From positions 80,005,228-80,069,227 of the forward strand of contig CM061068.1 in assembly GCA_030762895.1 (NCBI GenBank): a stretch of DNA of 64,000 nucleotides, given 5' to 3'. Source of the DNA: Sophora flavescens (Eukaryota > Streptophyta > Magnoliopsida > Fabales > Fabaceae). A program made the position numbers and the translations under genes. Under the pieces are notes generated by a model. The model was not told the origin of the DNA. It was given only the letters and a program-made list of their open reading frames with translations, and ran no database searches. This document shows positions 60,694-64,000 of this stretch, one piece after another (the stretch's first letter is position 1; the number at the start of each line of letters is the position of its first letter).

Positions 60694-63449
60694 TGAAGCT
60701 CCTTTTCTGGAATGTTAGAGGAATTGGCAACCTTGATACTAGGTTAGTTTTGAAGAAGTTTCTGGTTTCAGATAAGCCTGAGCTTATCTTCATTGCTGAG
60801 CCGTGGATCAACATTGACCAATTCCCTGATAGGTTTTGGAAGAAACTAAATCTTAAAGTTTTTGCAGTTAATGATAGGAATTCTCTCTTGCCGAATCTTT
60901 GGTGTATTTGTCATGAAACTTTGCATCCTTCTGTTATTGCTTGCTCTAACCAGCAGGTTTCCTTCTCTTTGAAGTTAGATTCTCAGGAAGTATTTATTTC
61001 TGCCATATATGCTAGCACTAGTTATCTCAAAAGGAGAGAGTTGTGGGCTGAACTGTTAACTCTACAGCAAGCTAATGATGGACCATGGTGCTTCATTGGA
61101 GATTACAATGTGGTCCTCGGTGCTCATGAACAGAGGGGTGGTTGCTTGCCTTTGAAGATTGCTTCTGAGGAGTTCAAGCTTTGGTCTGATAGTTGCCAAT
61201 TGTCTCATATTATGACCCGTGGTGCTCAATTCACTTGGTCTAATGGAAGAAGAGGTAATGCTTTAACAGAAAAAAGGCTTGATAGAGTGGTTTGTAATGA
61301 CAAATGGTTCAGTTATTGGTCTAGTGTTACTTGCTGCACACTCCTTCGAAGTAAGTCAGATCATCATCCCTTGCTTTTATCTTTGAGGAGAGAGGACAGG
61401 AATTTCAGTTCTTCTTTTAAATTCATGAAAATGTGGGCATCTCATCCTGACTGCAGTAAGATAATCGAAGAGGTTTGGAACTCTGGGGTAATAGGTTGCC
61501 CTATGTATATACTGTCTCAAAAGCTAAAAATGCTGAAAGGAAGGTTAAAAAGCTGGAATAGAGACTCTTTTGGGAATGTGAACACCAATGTTGCTTCTGC
61601 CATGGCCAAAGTAGATAGCATTCAGCAGCTAATTAACTCCTCAGGAATGTCAGATTTGTTATTTGAGCAGGAACAGCAGGCCCAAACTGAACTGCAACAA
61701 GCTTTGCACTTTCAAGAAGAATTCTGGAAGGAGAAATCCAGATTAGATTGGCATGTTCAAGGAGATAGGAATACTGAGTTCTTCCATAGGATCACCAAGA
61801 TTAGGAATGTCTCAAAACAAATCTCCATGCTTAGAAATGAGGATCAAGTTCTGCTTGATGCAAAGGATATAGAGGATCATGTTTTGAATTATTACACCAA
61901 GCTTTTTAGTACTGAAAATCAGTGCTTTGACAATGGCTTAGTTGACAGAATTGTTAGCCCGATGGTTTCTAGAGAGGATAATCTTATGCTAACTAATCTG
62001 CCTTCCCTTGATGAAGTTAAAAATGCTGTATTTTCTTTAAATGCAAATAGGGCTCCAGGGCCAGATGGTTTTGGTGGCTTCTTCTTTCAAAATTACTGGG
62101 AGATTGTTCAGCATGATGTTTGTAAAGCAGTGATTCAGTTTTTTGAGCAGGGCTGGTTGCTACCAAATCTGAATTCTAATCTTTTGGTTCTAATCCCTAA
62201 GTCTCAAGGTGCAGATAGAGTGGAGGATTTTAGGCCTATTGCCTTGGCTAATTTCCAGTTCAAAATCATCACTAAAGTCCTTGCAGACAGGCTGGCTAAG
62301 GTTGCACCAAAGATTGTCTCTGATAATCAAAAGGGCTTTATTCAAGGTAGATATATTACTGATTGTCTCTGCACTGCATCAGAGTGTGTAAATATGATGG
62401 ACAAAAGGGCTTTTGGTGGTAATTTGGCCTTGAAGATTGATGTCAAGAAGGCTTTTGACACAATGGACTGGGCTTTCCTTTTGAAGGTACTTCATTATTT
62501 TGGTTTTGATATCAAGTTCTGCCATTGGATAGAAACTATTCTGAAGTCAGCTAAACTTTCTATTGGTATCAATGGTAAGTCTGTTGGTTTTTTCACTTGC
62601 AAGAGAGGAGTTAGGCAGGGTGATCCATTGTCACCTCTCGCTTTTTGCATTCTTGAAGATGTATTGAGCAGGGCTATCTGCAAGTTGGTTCAAGAGGGTA
62701 AGCTCAAAACAATGGCTGGCCCAAGAGGTCTTAGTCCTCCCTCTCATATCCTTTATGCGGATGATATTCTTATCTTTTGCAGAGCTTCCATCCAGAATTT
62801 GTCCTTGTTAATGTCCACTTTTAAGGAGTATGGTGAGGCTTCTGGTCAATTGGTTAACACTCAGAAATCCAAGTATTATGCAGGTAATATTTATGCAAAC
62901 AGATTGTCTTCCATTGCCAATGTTTTAGGATTTTCTGCTGGCAGGTTCCCTTTCACTTATCTCGGGCTGCCTGTGTTCAAAGGGAAGCCAAGGAAATCCC
63001 ATTTACAGTCAATTGCAGATAAGATCAGATCCAAGCTGGCCTCATGGAAGGGAAGTCTGTTGTCTATTATGGGCAGACTGCAATTAGTTAAGTCTGTAAT
63101 TACTGGTATGATGTTGTACAGTTTTCAGGTTTACTCATGGCCCTCTTGCTTGCTGAAATCGATTGATTGCTGGCTAAGAAACTTCATATGGTCTGGCAAT
63201 ACAGAAGTCAAAAAAACTGTGACTGTGGCTTGGAAAAAAGTCTGCAAACCTGAAGCTGAGGGAGGTCTTGGTCTTAGATCTTTTAGATCTCACATCAAGG
63301 TGCTTCTATGCTCAAGTTGTGTTGGGAATTCATCTCTTCTTCCGAGCAAGGTGGGCTTGCATTCCGAGAGCAAGAGTTACGAGGAGAAACACAGTGATCC
63401 AAAGATTCTATCTCCTCCTCAATATGGACTGGAATCAAGCATCATCTGA
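60690..63449 (+). CDS. LINE ORF2: endonuclease plus reverse transcriptase (frameshifted 3' end)
   Basis: The ATG at 60690 overlaps the ORF1 stop by ATGA. Of 919 codons, the first 860 or so are intact. APE-type endonuclease at residues 1-230: FWNVRG (6-11), AEPW (36-39), FIGDYN (135-140), LDRVV (197-201), SDHHPLLL (223-230). Reverse transcriptase at about 450-760: RAPGPDGFGG (454-463), RPIALANFQFK (515-525), IDVKKAFDTMDW (583-594), RGVRQGDPLSP (639-649), catalytic LYADD (688-692), TYLGLPVF (756-763). The thumb region with KLASWKGSLLSIMGR follows. Past GGLGLRSFRSHIK (about 870) the frame is wrong: matches to LINE thumb sequence jump between frames at 63300-63410, and the last 50 residues are not genuine. 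It acts by target-primed reverse transcription. Confidence 0.88.
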   Translation: MMKLLFWNVRGIGNLDTRLVLKKFLVSDKPELIFIAEPWINIDQFPDRFWKKLNLKVFAVNDRNSLLPNLWCICHETLHPSVIACSNQQVSFSLKLDSQEVFISAIYASTSYLKRRELWAELLTLQQANDGPWCFIGDYNVVLGAHEQRGGCLPLKIASEEFKLWSDSCQLSHIMTRGAQFTWSNGRRGNALTEKRLDRVVCNDKWFSYWSSVTCCTLLRSKSDHHPLLLSLRREDRNFSSSFKFMKMWASHPDCSKIIEEVWNSGVIGCPMYILSQKLKMLKGRLKSWNRDSFGNVNTNVASAMAKVDSIQQLINSSGMSDLLFEQEQQAQTELQQALHFQEEFWKEKSRLDWHVQGDRNTEFFHRITKIRNVSKQISMLRNEDQVLLDAKDIEDHVLNYYTKLFSTENQCFDNGLVDRIVSPMVSREDNLMLTNLPSLDEVKNAVFSLNANRAPGPDGFGGFFFQNYWEIVQHDVCKAVIQFFEQGWLLPNLNSNLLVLIPKSQGADRVEDFRPIALANFQFKIITKVLADRLAKVAPKIVSDNQKGFIQGRYITDCLCTASECVNMMDKRAFGGNLALKIDVKKAFDTMDWAFLLKVLHYFGFDIKFCHWIETILKSAKLSIGINGKSVGFFTCKRGVRQGDPLSPLAFCILEDVLSRAICKLVQEGKLKTMAGPRGLSPPSHILYADDILIFCRASIQNLSLLMSTFKEYGEASGQLVNTQKSKYYAGNIYANRLSSIANVLGFSAGRFPFTYLGLPVFKGKPRKSHLQSIADKIRSKLASWKGSLLSIMGRLQLVKSVITGMMLYSFQVYSWPSCLLKSIDCWLRNFIWSGNTEVKKTVTVAWKKVCKPEAEGGLGLRSFRSHIKVLLCSSCVGNSSLLPSKVGLHSESKSYEEKHSDPKILSPPQYGLESSII

Positions 63450-64000
63450 ATGTAGTTATGGAAAACACAGCCTGGATGCTAGGTGATGGTGCTGATATCA
63501 ACTTTTGGAATGACTTATGGTTGTCTAAACCCTTAAACTCACTGCTTGCTTTCCCAGCTCAATTACAGTCTTCTTTAAAAGCAAAGGTGAGGGACTTCTG
63601 GTTCAATAATTCTTGGAATATTCCAGACATCATTTTACAGCATTGCCCTGCTATTGCTGCTGAACTCATGCATATCAGCATTCCATCTTTTCCCTGTAAA
63701 GATACCCGTGTGTGGTGTAGGAATGAATCGGGGTCCTTAACACTGAAGGATGCATATCAATTCCTCCATAATAATGGTCAAACAGTTCCTTGGGCTAAGA
63801 CTCTTTGGATCAGCTGTGTCCCTCCTTCCATTTCCTTCTTGGTTTGGAGAATCATTCACAACCGTATGCCTACTGATGATAATCTTTGGGCCAATGGCTG
63901 CATGGTTGTCTCAAGATGTGATTTATGTGGTTGTAGTTATGAAACAACTACTCACATGTTCTTACATTGTTCCTTCGCAAATAATTTGTGGTCCTGGCTG
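63398..64000 (+). pseudogene. LINE ORF2 continuation: zf-RVT region in a shifted frame
   Basis: After indels near 63300-63410 the ORF2 frame resumes (SSSIWTGIKHHLN..., INFWNDLWL) and stays open to the window end. The reverse-transcriptase zinc-binding domain is clear: PWAKTLWISCVPPSISFLVW, RMPTDDNLW, then CDLCGCSYETTTHMFLHC with the expected Cys pair, His and Cys. RNase H should follow beyond 64000. Confidence 0.8.

Larger units (their letters stand above)
59671..64000 (+). mobile_element. 5'-truncated L1-type LINE in element D (runs off the window)
   Basis: Order: ORF1 from mid-domain, ORF2 with endonuclease, RT, thumb and zf-RVT; the window ends before RNase H. It is a distinct but related family to the minus-strand LINE at 30367-36808: many ORF2 blocks are identical or nearly so (SNGRRG, IYTSTT/IYASTS, GDRNT, PNLNSNL, FTYLG). 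The 3' end and target duplication are outside the window. Confidence 0.9.

Overview
This window is plant heterochromatin made almost entirely of repeats. I see no host gene and no rRNA or tRNA gene. The evidence for a plant is the two LTR-retrotransposon primer sites of plant type (tRNA-Asp-like, as in Athila; a Tat/Ogre-like site), plant L1-type LINEs with a CCHC ORF1, endonuclease, YADD reverse transcriptase, zf-RVT and RNase H, LTRs of 1.2-2 kb, and a long-monomer satellite. A large-genome eudicot fits; a legume of the pea/vetch group is possible because Ogre elements are common there, but the sequence does not prove it.

Layout. Bases 1-206 are the end of an LTR-like element. A satellite of about 680 bp per monomer occupies 207-2092, 36987-52312 and 54185-57262 (30 monomers, all direct). 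The first break in it is a non-autonomous Athila-like LTR element, 'A' (2093-36986, target duplication TTTAA), whose 3' LTR was itself hit twice. First, element 'B' lies at 6886-29557 (duplication CACGG): a head-to-tail array of 14 LTR copies and 13 short internal spacers on the minus strand. Second, a 5'-truncated LINE lies at 30367-36808 (minus strand, 45-bp target duplication), and it in turn carries a solo LTR 'C' (35263-36523, duplication ATCAT), a relative of B. The second break in the satellite is an unrelated solo LTR 'E' (52313-54184, duplication CAACT). From 57263 the satellite gives way to a Tat/Ogre-like element 'D' (LTR 57263-59299, primer site 59302-59319), whose 5' untranslated region is interrupted by a second LINE, on the plus strand, that runs off the window.

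The most unusual part is B. It behaves as a young satellite built from an internally deleted LTR retrotransposon: unit about 1.66 kb, a dimeric higher-order repeat of about 3.3 kb repeated three times, poly(G) tracts expanded to 15-20 bases, and no primer-binding site in any spacer. A, B and C share a diverged 3' internal region and/or LTR layout. Upstream of the likely TATA box each carries pairs of short GC-rich motifs about 20 bp apart, but the motif itself differs between A and B/C. Nesting gives relative ages: satellite, then A, then B and the LINE independently, then C after the LINE.

None of the elements looks able to move alone: A has one non-gag ORF, B and C have no ORF, both LINEs are 5' truncated and carry stops or frameshifts, and D is cut off after its primer site.
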